Source: Psychromarinibacter halotolerans
GTDB taxonomy: Bacteria > Pseudomonadota > Alphaproteobacteria > Rhodobacterales > Rhodobacteraceae
DNA: 64,000 nt
Assembly (NCBI RefSeq): GCF_029168315.1
Contig: NZ_JARGYD010000002.1
Span: 670,612-734,611 of the forward strand
Direction of reading: 5' to 3'
A program made the translations under genes and the position numbers. Shown piece by piece: positions 53,145 to 60,457 of the stretch. Every line of letters begins with the position of its first letter. Within the stretch, counting starts at the first letter, position 1. The notes beneath the pieces were generated by a model, which saw only the letters and a list, made by a program, of their open reading frames with translations, was not told the DNA's origin and ran no database searches.

Positions 53145-53173
53145 ATTTGGGCGTTGCCGAATACGGTTTCAAG
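53145..53173 (-). promoter_or_regulatory. heat-shock (RpoH-type) promoter of clpB
   Basis: Read on the minus strand, CTTGAAA (53173-53167) and CCCAAAT (53151-53145) are separated by 15 bases. This closely fits the RpoH consensus CTTGAAA-N13-17-CCCCAT. It lies about 76-104 bases upstream of the clpB start, giving a leader of about 70 bases. Confidence 0.72.
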
Positions 53174-53276
53174 ACAGGAGGATGTGCGATTTGTGCAAGG
53201 CTGTCGGAACTTCGGACGGGGCTGAAGCGTATATTTAGTAGCACGGCCCACACGGGCCACCAGAAGGAGCAGTCCC

Positions 53277-53489
53277 ATGACAGCCATCGCAGGCGTGGAC
53301 GACGTAATCTTCGACCCGACAACCCGCCGTTTCATCGGTCAGGTTCATCTTTTCCCCAAGACCGGACACCGACCGCTGCGCATTTCCGCGCCCGGACACC
53401 CCGCGTGGGGCCACCGGCGCATCAGCCGCGCGTTGATCGCTGCGGCCAAAGTGCAGCAGAAACAGGAGCGGCCCGATGCAGATCTTTGA
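53277..53489 (+). CDS. small conserved-looking protein of unknown function
   Basis: The 70-residue protein has no transmembrane segment and no recognised domain. It contains GHPAWGHRRISRALIAAA near residues 40-57 and a basic C-half. The ATG follows AAGGAG at seven bases, a strong ribosome site, and the next small gene starts before this one ends (14-base overlap). These signals argue for a real gene. Confidence 0.65.
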   Translation: MTAIAGVDDVIFDPTTRRFIGQVHLFPKTGHRPLRISAPGHPAWGHRRISRALIAAAKVQQKQERPDADL

Positions 53490-53715
53490 GACCCGCGTGA
53501 CCGACATGCATTACGACGCGGACTTCGACAGGGTCGAGGCCGCCGTCGCGCTGATCGTCAAGACACAGGCCGGACATCCGGCGCGCCGCATCCGGCTGCG
53601 CACGAGCCAGCCGTTGAAGGGCACGACCCCGGTTGAGGAACGCCTTGCCGCCGACGCTCAGCGGCTTGCGATGCGGATGGATGCGCCGCGGCGGCCCGGG
53701 CCAAACCACGCTTGA
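53476..53715 (+). CDS. small conserved-looking protein of unknown function
   Basis: The 79-residue protein, with IFETRVTDMHYDADFDRVEA at the start and a basic C-terminal half, has no recognised domain. AGGAGCGGCCCG precedes the ATG and it overlaps the previous small gene by 14 bases. Both precede pyrF on the same strand; the gap to pyrF is 53 bases. It could be an operon partner, but its role is unknown. Confidence 0.65.
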   Translation: MQIFETRVTDMHYDADFDRVEAAVALIVKTQAGHPARRIRLRTSQPLKGTTPVEERLAADAQRLAMRMDAPRRPGPNHA

Positions 53716-53768
53716 CGCAAGGACTTCAAACGGGGACATAGGCGCGACCCCACGAAATGGAGACCGCC

Positions 53769-54494
53769 ATGTCCCTGCCCATGCCCAAGGACGACCTGCA
53801 CCCGGCCGCCGACGACCGCCTGATCGCGGCCCTAGACGTGCCGAACGCGCTGGAGGGGCTGCAACTGACAGGCCGCATCGGCGACGCGGTGTCGTTCTAC
53901 AAGATCGGGCTTGGGATGCTGACCGGCGGCGGGCTGGCGCTGGCCAACGAGCTGAAGCGAGAGCACGGCAAGCGCATCTTTCTCGACATGAAGCTGTTCG
54001 ACATTTCGGCGACCGTGGAAGCCGCAGTGCGCGGACTGGCGCAGTTCGATCTGGATTTCCTGACGGTGCAGGGCGACCCGGCGGTGGTCGCGGCGGCCAA
54101 GCAGGGGGCTTCGGGATCGGACATGAAGATCCTCGCCGTTACGGTTCTGACTTCTTACGACCGGGGCGATCTTGATGACGCGCAGTACCGCGCGGGCGAC
54201 ATTGCGGACATCGTGCTGGACCGTGCAGGTCGGGCGTTCGATGCCGGGGCGGACGGGGTCATCGCCTCGCCGCACGAGGCTGCGGCCATCCGTGCGCTGG
54301 GCAATTCCACCGGCAAACTGATCGTGACCCCCGGCGTGCGGCCTGCGGGCGCCGACTCGGGCGACCAGAAACGCATCGCGACGCCGGCCAGCGCCATTGG
54401 CGACGGGGCGGATCATATCGTGGTCGGGCGCCCGATCTGGACCGCGCAGGATCCCCGTGCCGCCGCGCAGGCGATCGTGGCAGAACTGCCCTAA
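53769..54494 (+). CDS. pyrF: orotidine 5'-phosphate decarboxylase
   Basis: PyrF makes UMP from orotidine monophosphate, the last step of de novo pyrimidine synthesis. The 241-residue TIM-barrel protein has LIAALDVPNALEG, the FLDMKLFDISATVEAAV motif with the catalytic Asp-x-Lys-x-x-Asp-type residues, LTVQGD and a C-terminal VVGRPIW. The ATG at 53769 follows GGAG by six bases; an in-frame ATG four codons earlier has no such signal. It is convergent with the following secreted protein gene. Confidence 0.96.
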   Translation: MSLPMPKDDLHPAADDRLIAALDVPNALEGLQLTGRIGDAVSFYKIGLGMLTGGGLALANELKREHGKRIFLDMKLFDISATVEAAVRGLAQFDLDFLTVQGDPAVVAAAKQGASGSDMKILAVTVLTSYDRGDLDDAQYRAGDIADIVLDRAGRAFDAGADGVIASPHEAAAIRALGNSTGKLIVTPGVRPAGADSGDQKRIATPASAIGDGADHIVVGRPIWTAQDPRAAAQAIVAELP

Positions 54495-54498
54495 GGCG

Positions 54499-55179
54499 TC
54501 AGTCTCCGGCGAGGAAGAAGAGCAGTTTCCACGCGCCGGACTGCTTCGAGAAGATCGCCCGGTAATCCACCAGCGCCCGCGCGTCGTCGGCATCCACGAA
54601 GCCGCGCATGCCGTCGCTGGTCTCGACCGCGTAAAAGCCACTGCCTTCTCCGCCTTCGACACGCGTGACGACGTCCCAGTTCAGCCGCGCAAGTTCTGCG
54701 GCCCAGCGGATCGGGCGGTTTCGCAGTGGGACGCTTTCGCCAAGGATCCAATAGACGGCAAACGGATCGTCGACGCCGGGAAGCTCCAAGGTGAACAGGT
54801 AGGGCGCGATGAACTCGGTGCCGCCCTGCTCGAATGCGCCGCCCAGCCGCAATGTGGTCTCTAGCGCGGCCCAATAAGCCTCGCGCAGGGCCGGTGCCTC
54901 GTGGCGGTACTCTTCGGCCAGCGTTTCCTCTGGTACGGTCATCATCTGCACGAAGGTATCGTGTCCGCTGTCGAGGCCGAAGCTTAGCTGTACGGTCTCG
55001 TCGGTCATCGACAGGATTGCGTCGATGTCCCGCGCGATGACCGCATCAAGGAACGCCCGCCGGAACGCGGCGAACTCCGGGTCGTTCGGTGCCTCGTCCA
55101 CGGGGGGCACCCGCATTGGCTGCGCCGCCACCGCGACGGCCCAGAACACTGCAAGGATCACACCGACCAGACGCACCAT
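54499..55179 (-). CDS. secreted protein of unknown function with a C-terminal SH3-like region
   Basis: The 226-residue protein starts with a Sec signal peptide (MVRLVGVILAVFWAVAVAAQ). The middle forms a mostly helical domain (about 25-150). The C-terminal 60 residues (VVTRVEGGEGSGFYAVETSDGMRG as landmark in parts) resemble a small beta-barrel of the bacterial SH3 type followed by DYRAIFSKQSGAWKLLFFL. The function is unknown. The ATG at 55179 follows GGGAAAG. It is convergent with pyrF (four bases apart). Confidence 0.72.
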   Translation of the reverse strand: MVRLVGVILAVFWAVAVAAQPMRVPPVDEAPNDPEFAAFRRAFLDAVIARDIDAILSMTDETVQLSFGLDSGHDTFVQMMTVPEETLAEEYRHEAPALREAYWAALETTLRLGGAFEQGGTEFIAPYLFTLELPGVDDPFAVYWILGESVPLRNRPIRWAAELARLNWDVVTRVEGGEGSGFYAVETSDGMRGFVDADDARALVDYRAIFSKQSGAWKLLFFLAGD

Positions 55180-55312
55180 TGCCGCTTTCCCTTTCGCCGA
55201 ATGCCGGAAGAAGGGCACAGCGGATGGGTTGGTGCAAGGGGTCGCCCGCCTTGCAGGCGCGCGCGGGCGGGACTAGGTGGGGTGAGGTTTCAATTCACGA
55301 AAGTCCCTGCGC

Positions 55313-56659
55313 ATGTCCGACCGTCTCGCTTCCCTGACCGAACGCCTGCTTGACGCCGCCCGCAAGGCCGGGGCCGAGACTGCCGATGCCATCGCGGTTG
55401 AGGGCACCTCGATCAACATCGACGTCCGGGGCGGAAAGCTGGAACAGGCAGAGCGGTCCGAGGGCACCGACATCGGGCTGCGCGTCCTGATCGGGCGGCG
55501 GCAGGCCAGCGTTTCGGCCTCTGACACGTCGGACCAGACCATCGCGCAGATGGCCGAACGCGCCGTGGCGATGGCAAAGGAAGCGCCCGAAGACCCGACC
55601 GCCGGCCTTGCCGACCCCGAGCAGCTTGCCCGCGACTGGGACGTTGCCGCGCTGGACCTTGACGATCCGTCCGATGAACCCGATCCGCAGACGCTTGAGG
55701 ACCGCGCCCGCGCCGCCGAAGCCGCCGCTGTCGCCGTGTCCGGCGTCAGCCAAAGCGATGGCGCCAGCGCGGGCTATGGCCGCCGGGCGCATCATCTGGC
55801 AGCGACCAACGGGTTCGCGGGCGGCTATGCCCGCACCAGCCACGGTGTGTCCTGCACCGCGATCACCGGCACCGGCACCGGGATGGAGCGCGACCACGCG
55901 TTCGAGGGCCGCCTGCACGCCGCCGACATGCCCGCCCCGGAAGAGATCGGTCGCCTTGCCGGTGAGCGCGCGGCTGCGTTGGCGGGGATGCGGCGCCCGA
56001 AGACCGGCGCGTTTCCGGTGCTGTACGATGAACGCATTTCGTCCGGGCTGATCGGCCACCTGCTGTCCGCGATCAACGGGACCGCCGTCGCGCGCGGTGC
56101 AAGCTGGCTGCGCGATGCGATGGGCCAGCAGGTTCTGCCCGACTGGCTGTCGATCACCGAGGATCCGCATCGCCCGCGCGCGGCCGCGTCGCGCCCGTTC
56201 GATGCCGAAGGGCTGGCGACGGCGCAGCGCAAAATCGTCGATGCGGGCCATCTGCACGGCTGGGCGCTTGATCTGGCGACAGGTCGCAAGCTTGGCCTGC
56301 CCAGCACCGCCAACGCGACACGGGGCACCAGCAGCCCGCCGTCGCCCGGTGTGTTCAACATCGAGTTGACCGCGGGGCCGAAAAGCCGCGCCGAGCTGAT
56401 GGCCGAGATGGGCACCGGGCTGATGGTGACGTCGCTGCTTGGCAGTTCGATCAATCCGACGACGGGCGACTATTCCCGTGGCGCGTCCGGCTTCTGGATC
56501 GAGAACGGCGAGATTGCCTATCCCGTGAACGAATGCACGCTGGCCGGCAACCTTCGGGACATGCTGATGCGGATCACCCCGGCGAACGACGCCCGGGCGC
56601 ATCGCAGCTATCGTGTGCCCTCGCTTCTGGTCGAAGGGCTCACCCTTGCCGGAGAGTGA
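55313..56659 (+). CDS. pmbA: TldD/PmbA family metalloprotease homolog
   Basis: The 448-residue protein is a PmbA/TldE-type subunit, with the family's N-terminal helical part and C-terminal beta domain. Landmarks are IDVRGGKLEQAERSEG (about 43-58), GTGTGMERDHAF, FPVLYDERISSGLIGHLL and the C-terminal GDYSRGASGFWIENGEI. TldD-PmbA complexes cleave modified peptides and antitoxins. The His-Glu metal site is carried by the TldD partner, which is not here. The inositol-phosphatase-like gene overlaps its end. Confidence 0.93.
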   Translation: MSDRLASLTERLLDAARKAGAETADAIAVEGTSINIDVRGGKLEQAERSEGTDIGLRVLIGRRQASVSASDTSDQTIAQMAERAVAMAKEAPEDPTAGLADPEQLARDWDVAALDLDDPSDEPDPQTLEDRARAAEAAAVAVSGVSQSDGASAGYGRRAHHLAATNGFAGGYARTSHGVSCTAITGTGTGMERDHAFEGRLHAADMPAPEEIGRLAGERAAALAGMRRPKTGAFPVLYDERISSGLIGHLLSAINGTAVARGASWLRDAMGQQVLPDWLSITEDPHRPRAAASRPFDAEGLATAQRKIVDAGHLHGWALDLATGRKLGLPSTANATRGTSSPPSPGVFNIELTAGPKSRAELMAEMGTGLMVTSLLGSSINPTTGDYSRGASGFWIENGEIAYPVNECTLAGNLRDMLMRITPANDARAHRSYRVPSLLVEGLTLAGE

Positions 56660-57425
56660 TGCCGACCTGCTGAGCGCGGCTGCCAGCGAGGCGGCCAAGA
56701 TCGCGGTGCGCTATTGGCGCACGGATCAGAAGGTGCGCGACAAGGGGGACGGCGCGGGCCCGGTCAGCGAGGGCGACATCGCCGTCGATACCTACCTGCG
56801 CAAGACCCTGACGCAGGCGCGGCCTGACTATGGCTGGCTGTCCGAGGAAACACCGGACAACCCCGAACGGCTATCGGCCAAGCGCGTGTTTATCGTCGAT
56901 CCGATTGACGGGACCCGCGCCTATGTGGACGGCCAGACGACGTGGGCGCATTCGCTGGCCGTGGTCGAGCGCGGGAAGACCGTGGCGGCGGTGGTGCATC
57001 TTCCGAAGCTGGAAAAGACTTACAGCGCCCAGCTTGGCGGCGGCGCGCTGTTGAACGGTGAACCGATTGCCACGTCGGCCCGGACGACGGCGGACCGGGC
57101 CGAGGTTCTGGCGTCGCGCCCCGTGATGGACGCGGCGCATTGGCCGGGCGGTGTGCCGGACGTCGAGCGGCACTTTCGCCCGTCGCTTGCCTATCGCTTG
57201 TGCCTTGTCGCCGAGGGCCGGTTCGACGCGATGATCACCCTGCGCCCGACATGGGACTGGGACATCGCGGCGGGGGCCCTGATCGCCGCAGAGGCGGGCG
57301 CCTTGGCCACCGATGCGAAGGGCGCCGCGTTGCGGTTCAATTCCAAGGGCGCGCAAAGCGCCGGATGCGTGGTGGCACCGGGGGCGTTGCACGGAGATTT
57401 CCTGCGCCGGCTTGGGCAGGGCTGA
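56646..57425 (+). CDS. inositol monophosphatase / 3'(2'),5'-bisphosphate nucleotidase family protein
   Basis: The 259-residue protein has the IMPase/CysQ fold with metal motifs WLSEETPDN (the Glu), VDPIDGTRAYVDGQ (the DPxDGT signature) and a C-terminal WDWDIAAGALIAAEAGA (the WD motif). It hydrolyses inositol phosphates or PAP-type nucleotides; which one is unclear. I chose the TTG at 56646, preceded by AAGGG and overlapping pmbA by 14 bases; an in-frame GTG at 56613 is also possible. It is co-transcribed with pmbA. Confidence 0.88.
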   Translation: MPESDADLLSAAASEAAKIAVRYWRTDQKVRDKGDGAGPVSEGDIAVDTYLRKTLTQARPDYGWLSEETPDNPERLSAKRVFIVDPIDGTRAYVDGQTTWAHSLAVVERGKTVAAVVHLPKLEKTYSAQLGGGALLNGEPIATSARTTADRAEVLASRPVMDAAHWPGGVPDVERHFRPSLAYRLCLVAEGRFDAMITLRPTWDWDIAAGALIAAEAGALATDAKGAALRFNSKGAQSAGCVVAPGALHGDFLRRLGQG

Positions 57426-57502
57426 GCGCGCAGCACGCACCAATCAGGATCAATGGCGGCATCCGCTGGGAATGCGGGTTGCGGCTTTGGGTGGCGATGG
57501 TA

Positions 57503-57517
57503 TGTTATACAGTAACA
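57503..57517. promoter_or_regulatory. Zur-like operator upstream of the COG0523 GTPase
   Basis: TGTTATACAGTAACA is an inverted repeat with 5-bp perfect arms (TGTTA/TAACA), like alphaproteobacterial Zur boxes. It ends 15 bases before the chosen GTPase start, so bound repressor would block transcription of this gene. No zur gene is in the window. Confidence 0.7.
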
Positions 57518-57532
57518 ATCATGGAGCCTGCG

Positions 57533-58741
57533 ATGCCAATCCCCGATAAACGTCTGCCTGTCACGGTCCTGTCCGGTTTTCTGGGTGCCGGAAAGACCAC
57601 GCTTTTGAACGACGTCCTGAACAACCGCGACGGTCGACGCGTGGCGGTCATCGTCAATGACATGTCCGAAGTGAACATCGACGCCGATCTTGTACGCGAC
57701 GGCGGCGCCGACCTGTCGCAGACCGAAGAGAAGCTGGTCGAGATGACCAACGGCTGCATCTGCTGCACCCTGCGGGACGACCTTCTGCTGGAGGTGCGGC
57801 GGCTGGCGGACGAGGGGCGCTTTGACTACCTGCTGATCGAATCCACTGGCGTGTCGGAACCGCTGCCGGTGGCGGCGACCTTCGAATTCCGCGACGCCAA
57901 CGGCGAAAGCCTGTCGGATGTCGCGCGTTTGGATACGATGGTGACGGTGGTCGATACGGTGAACCTGCTGCAGGACTACGCCAGCCACGACTTCATCGCG
58001 GACCGGGGGGAAAGCCTGGGCGACGGCGACGACCGGTCGCTGGTGGACTTGTTGGTGGACCAGATCGAGTTCGCGGATGTTGTGGTGCTGAACAAGGTGT
58101 CGGCTGCGGGGCCACAACGAGTGGACGCGGCGCGCAAGATCGTCACCGCGCTGAACCCGGACGCGCGGATCGTCGAGACGGATTTTTCCAAGGTGCCCGC
58201 GTCAAAGATCTTCGACACCGGGCTGTTCGATTTCGAAACCGCACACGAACATCCGCTTTGGGCCAAGGAGCTGTACGGCTTTGCCGACCATGTGCCCGAA
58301 ACCGAGGAGTATGGCGTATCGTCCTTCGTGTACCGGGCGCGGGCGCCGTTCGATCCGGTCAAGATCCATGCGGCGCTGACCGGGCCGCTGCCGGGGGTGA
58401 TCCGGGCCAAGGGACACTTCTGGATCGCGACGCGGCCTGACTGGCTGGCCGAGTTCTCGATGGCGGGTGCGCTGAGCACTGTGAAGCCGCTGGGCCGCTG
58501 GTGGGCGACGGTGCCGAAAGAGCGTCGGCCCGATCACCCCTATATCCGGGACAACTGGATCGAGCCTTGGGGCGACCGCCGCCAAGAGTTGGTGTTCATC
58601 GGGTCGGGCATGGACCGTGAGGCGCTTGTGGCGGCGTTGGACTCGGCGCTGCTGGAGACGGCTGATGGCTTCGCCCCGGCGGACTGGGCCGATATGGCCG
58701 ATCCGTTCCCCGGCTGGCGCGAGGCGTCGCAGGCCGCATGA
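57533..58741 (+). CDS. COG0523 family zinc-type GTPase (CobW/ZigA-like)
   Basis: The 402-residue G3E GTPase has P-loop GFLGAGKTTLLN (15-26), the metal-binding GCICC at residues 74-78, ESTGVSEP (Walker B region), NKVS and a C-terminal CobW_C domain. COG0523 members are metal chaperones; Zur-controlled ones supply zinc to client enzymes when zinc is scarce. The ATG at 57533 follows GGAG by six bases; another in-frame ATG four codons earlier lacks it. A DUF6525-like gene overlaps the stop by four bases. Confidence 0.92.
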   Translation: MPIPDKRLPVTVLSGFLGAGKTTLLNDVLNNRDGRRVAVIVNDMSEVNIDADLVRDGGADLSQTEEKLVEMTNGCICCTLRDDLLLEVRRLADEGRFDYLLIESTGVSEPLPVAATFEFRDANGESLSDVARLDTMVTVVDTVNLLQDYASHDFIADRGESLGDGDDRSLVDLLVDQIEFADVVVLNKVSAAGPQRVDAARKIVTALNPDARIVETDFSKVPASKIFDTGLFDFETAHEHPLWAKELYGFADHVPETEEYGVSSFVYRARAPFDPVKIHAALTGPLPGVIRAKGHFWIATRPDWLAEFSMAGALSTVKPLGRWWATVPKERRPDHPYIRDNWIEPWGDRRQELVFIGSGMDREALVAALDSALLETADGFAPADWADMADPFPGWREASQAA

Positions 58742-59007
58742 GACGGGGCAACGACACCTGTTCCCTGCCGCGACGGCGGCGGGCGGGGAACCCGATGGCC
58801 GAGTACGACCGCCTGCCACCGGACCTGCGCCGATGGCTGAACGGTGCGGCCCTGCCGTGGTCGCCGCGTTCGGCGCTACGGGCGTGGCGGGACGCGATGC
58901 GACAGGCCGAAGGCGACGCCGGTTCGGCGGCACGCGCCCTGTCCGGGCTGGAAGAGCGCCTGCTGAGGCGCGATGCGGTGAAGGTCTGGGGCGCAGGGCG
59001 CCACTGA
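58738..59007 (+). CDS. small DUF6525-like protein
   Basis: The 89-residue protein is basic and Arg/Trp rich (LPPDLRRWLNGAALPWSPRS near 26-45, ALRAWRDAMRQAEGDAG). It resembles a small Rhodobacterales family I recall as DUF6525, without a known function. The ATG overlaps the TGA of the COG0523 gene, so it is translationally coupled, and the operator suggests zinc-starvation expression. A strong terminator follows. Confidence 0.7.
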   Translation: MRRGNDTCSLPRRRRAGNPMAEYDRLPPDLRRWLNGAALPWSPRSALRAWRDAMRQAEGDAGSAARALSGLEERLLRRDAVKVWGAGRH

Positions 59008-59038
59008 CGGCCTTTCAGCGACTTCGCGGTGACACGTG

Positions 59039-59067
59039 ACCCCGCCGGACGGAACCGGCGGGGTTTT
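59039..59067 (+). terminator. rho-independent terminator of the COG0523 operon
   Basis: A perfect 10-bp stem ACCCCGCCGG / CCGGCGGGGT with a 6-base loop is followed by TTT. It starts 32 bases after the stop of the DUF6525-like gene. Confidence 0.9.
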
Positions 59068-59170
59068 GCGTTCCGGGCCGCGATGCGGTCGGACCGGCCG
59101 GGCGCATGGCCCGAGGCCTTGGGGATGGTTGGAGTCCGCCCCGACCGACCGCGACCCGGTCGGCATCCGG

Positions 59171-59416
59171 TCAGCCGTGGCCAGCCGGAATCAGACCCAT
59201 CTGCTGGGCGGCGGCAAGTTCCGCGTCGTTGAGAAGGCCGTCCGAATTCTCGTCCGCCGTCGCGAACTGTTCGCGGGTGACGGCGGGATGTACCGACTGG
59301 ATCTCTGCCAAGCTGACGGACCGGTCGCCGTTGGCGTCCATCTGTTCCATCGTCATCGCGACGGCGGTGTCGCCGGTGGCGGCGAGGATGCCCAGAGTGA
59401 TGAGCGCGTTCTTCAT
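59171..59416 (-). CDS. small secreted EF-hand protein
   Basis: The 81-residue protein has a signal peptide (MKNALITLGILAATGDTAVA) and two EF-hand loops, DANGDRSVSLAE (about 28-39) and DENSDGLLNDAE (about 55-66). Both follow the D-x-D/N-x-D-G/R-x-...-E pattern expected for calcium binding. The ATG at 59416 follows AGAGGA. It is presumably a periplasmic Ca2+-binding protein; partners are unknown. Confidence 0.86.
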   Translation of the reverse strand: MKNALITLGILAATGDTAVAMTMEQMDANGDRSVSLAEIQSVHPAVTREQFATADENSDGLLNDAELAAAQQMGLIPAGHG

Positions 59417-59711
59417 GTAAATGTATCCTCTGTTGCGGGGGCGTGGGTGGTCGTAGCCTTGTCCACGGGCAGAGGATGGGGGCGGAAAACGGTTGGCGCA
59501 GCGGTGATCTGAAACCGGGGCGGTTTTCGGCGTCCGCCCGCAGAAAGAGGCCGCGTCGCAGCGCGGTGTTCCGCGCGAAAAGAGGGGTGTGGTGCCTATC
59601 GGCGGCAAGCCACCGGTGCGATGGGCGCATTCCGGCGGCTGGGTGCCCACGGCGCGGGGGGACGCGCCGTGAGCGGGGTCCGGCCGGCTGGGTGACCGGC
59701 CGGTGCGGGAT
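59417..59711. other. 295-bp gene-free region between the EF-hand and fasciclin genes
   Basis: It should hold the EF-hand promoter and the 3' end signals of the fasciclin gene. Two perfect hairpins are present: CACGGCGCG/CGCGCCGTG (59648-59671, loop GGGGGA) and CCGGCCGG/CCGGCCGG (59680-59703, 8-base loop), the latter ending eight bases past the fasciclin stop. Neither has a T tail on the minus strand. I see no ORF. Confidence 0.6.
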
Positions 59712-60200
59712 TTACATCGCCGGCATGATGACGGCGTCGATCACGTGGATCACGCCGTTCGAGGCCTCGATGTCCGGGGTCACAACGTTTGCGTCGTTCA
59801 CCATGACGCCGCCCTCGGTCGAGATGGTCACGTCAGACCCCTGAACGGTGGTGGCGGTCATGCCGTCCGACAGATCGCCGGACATCACGGCGCCCGGAAC
59901 GACGTGGTAGGTCAGGATCTCGGTCAGCTGATCCTTGTTCTCGGGCATCAGCAGGGTGTCCACGGTGCCTTCGGGCAGCGCGGCGAACGCATCGTCGGTC
60001 GGGGCGAACACGGTGAACGGGCCTTCACCCGTCAGCGTTTCCACCAGACCGGCGGCTTCGGCGGCGGCGAGCAGGGTCGAGAAGCTGCCGGCGTCCTGAG
60101 CGACCTCGACGATGTTCATTTCGGCGGATTGGGCATAGGCTACGGCCGGCAGGGCGAAAGCGGTGGCGGCGGTCAGCGTCATCATGGTTCTGCGCAGCAT
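59712..60200 (-). CDS. secreted fasciclin (FAS1) domain protein
   Basis: The 162-residue protein has a signal peptide (LTAATAFALPAVAYAQ) and a single FAS1 domain (about 25-160), with GPFTVFAPTDDAFAALPEGTV, LTYHVVPGAVMSGDL and the C-terminal NGVIHVIDAVIMP. Such proteins are secreted or periplasmic and are thought to mediate adhesion or matrix contacts. GGGAG precedes the ATG at 60200. Confidence 0.92.
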   Translation of the reverse strand: MLRRTMMTLTAATAFALPAVAYAQSAEMNIVEVAQDAGSFSTLLAAAEAAGLVETLTGEGPFTVFAPTDDAFAALPEGTVDTLLMPENKDQLTEILTYHVVPGAVMSGDLSDGMTATTVQGSDVTISTEGGVMVNDANVVTPDIEASNGVIHVIDAVIMPAM

Positions 60201-60303
60201 TGAGTAACTCCCTTCATTGCAATGCAGATGTCGTCGGTGACATCGCGGTGGCTACGGGGCGCACCGCCCGGTTAGATCAAGGTCACATTTCTGAATGACG
60301 TTC

Positions 60304-60318
60304 TTGACGCTTGGTCAA
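60304..60318. promoter_or_regulatory. palindrome TTGAC-N5-GTCAA upstream of the FMN-GltS-like gene
   Basis: TTGACGCTTGGTCAA is a perfect 5-bp-arm inverted repeat in the 257-bp spacer between the fasciclin and FMN glutamate-synthase-like genes. The spacing is one base longer than an FNR/FixK site (TTGA-N6-TCAA), so the regulator is unknown. Confidence 0.4.
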
Positions 60319-60457
60319 TCCGCGCTAAGCCGCACGCTTGCCGCTTTTCAAATCACGACCGGGTGACGCAACGTGAACTCAGGTGAGCACGCCCTTGCGG
60401 TCCGGCGGCTATTTCGCGGAGGGTGTCGGCGGGACCGCAGGCACCGGAGGAGGCACC

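Noticed and set aside
60304..60318. FNR/FixK site
   Set aside because: TTGA-N7-TCAA instead of N6; kept only as an unassigned palindrome.
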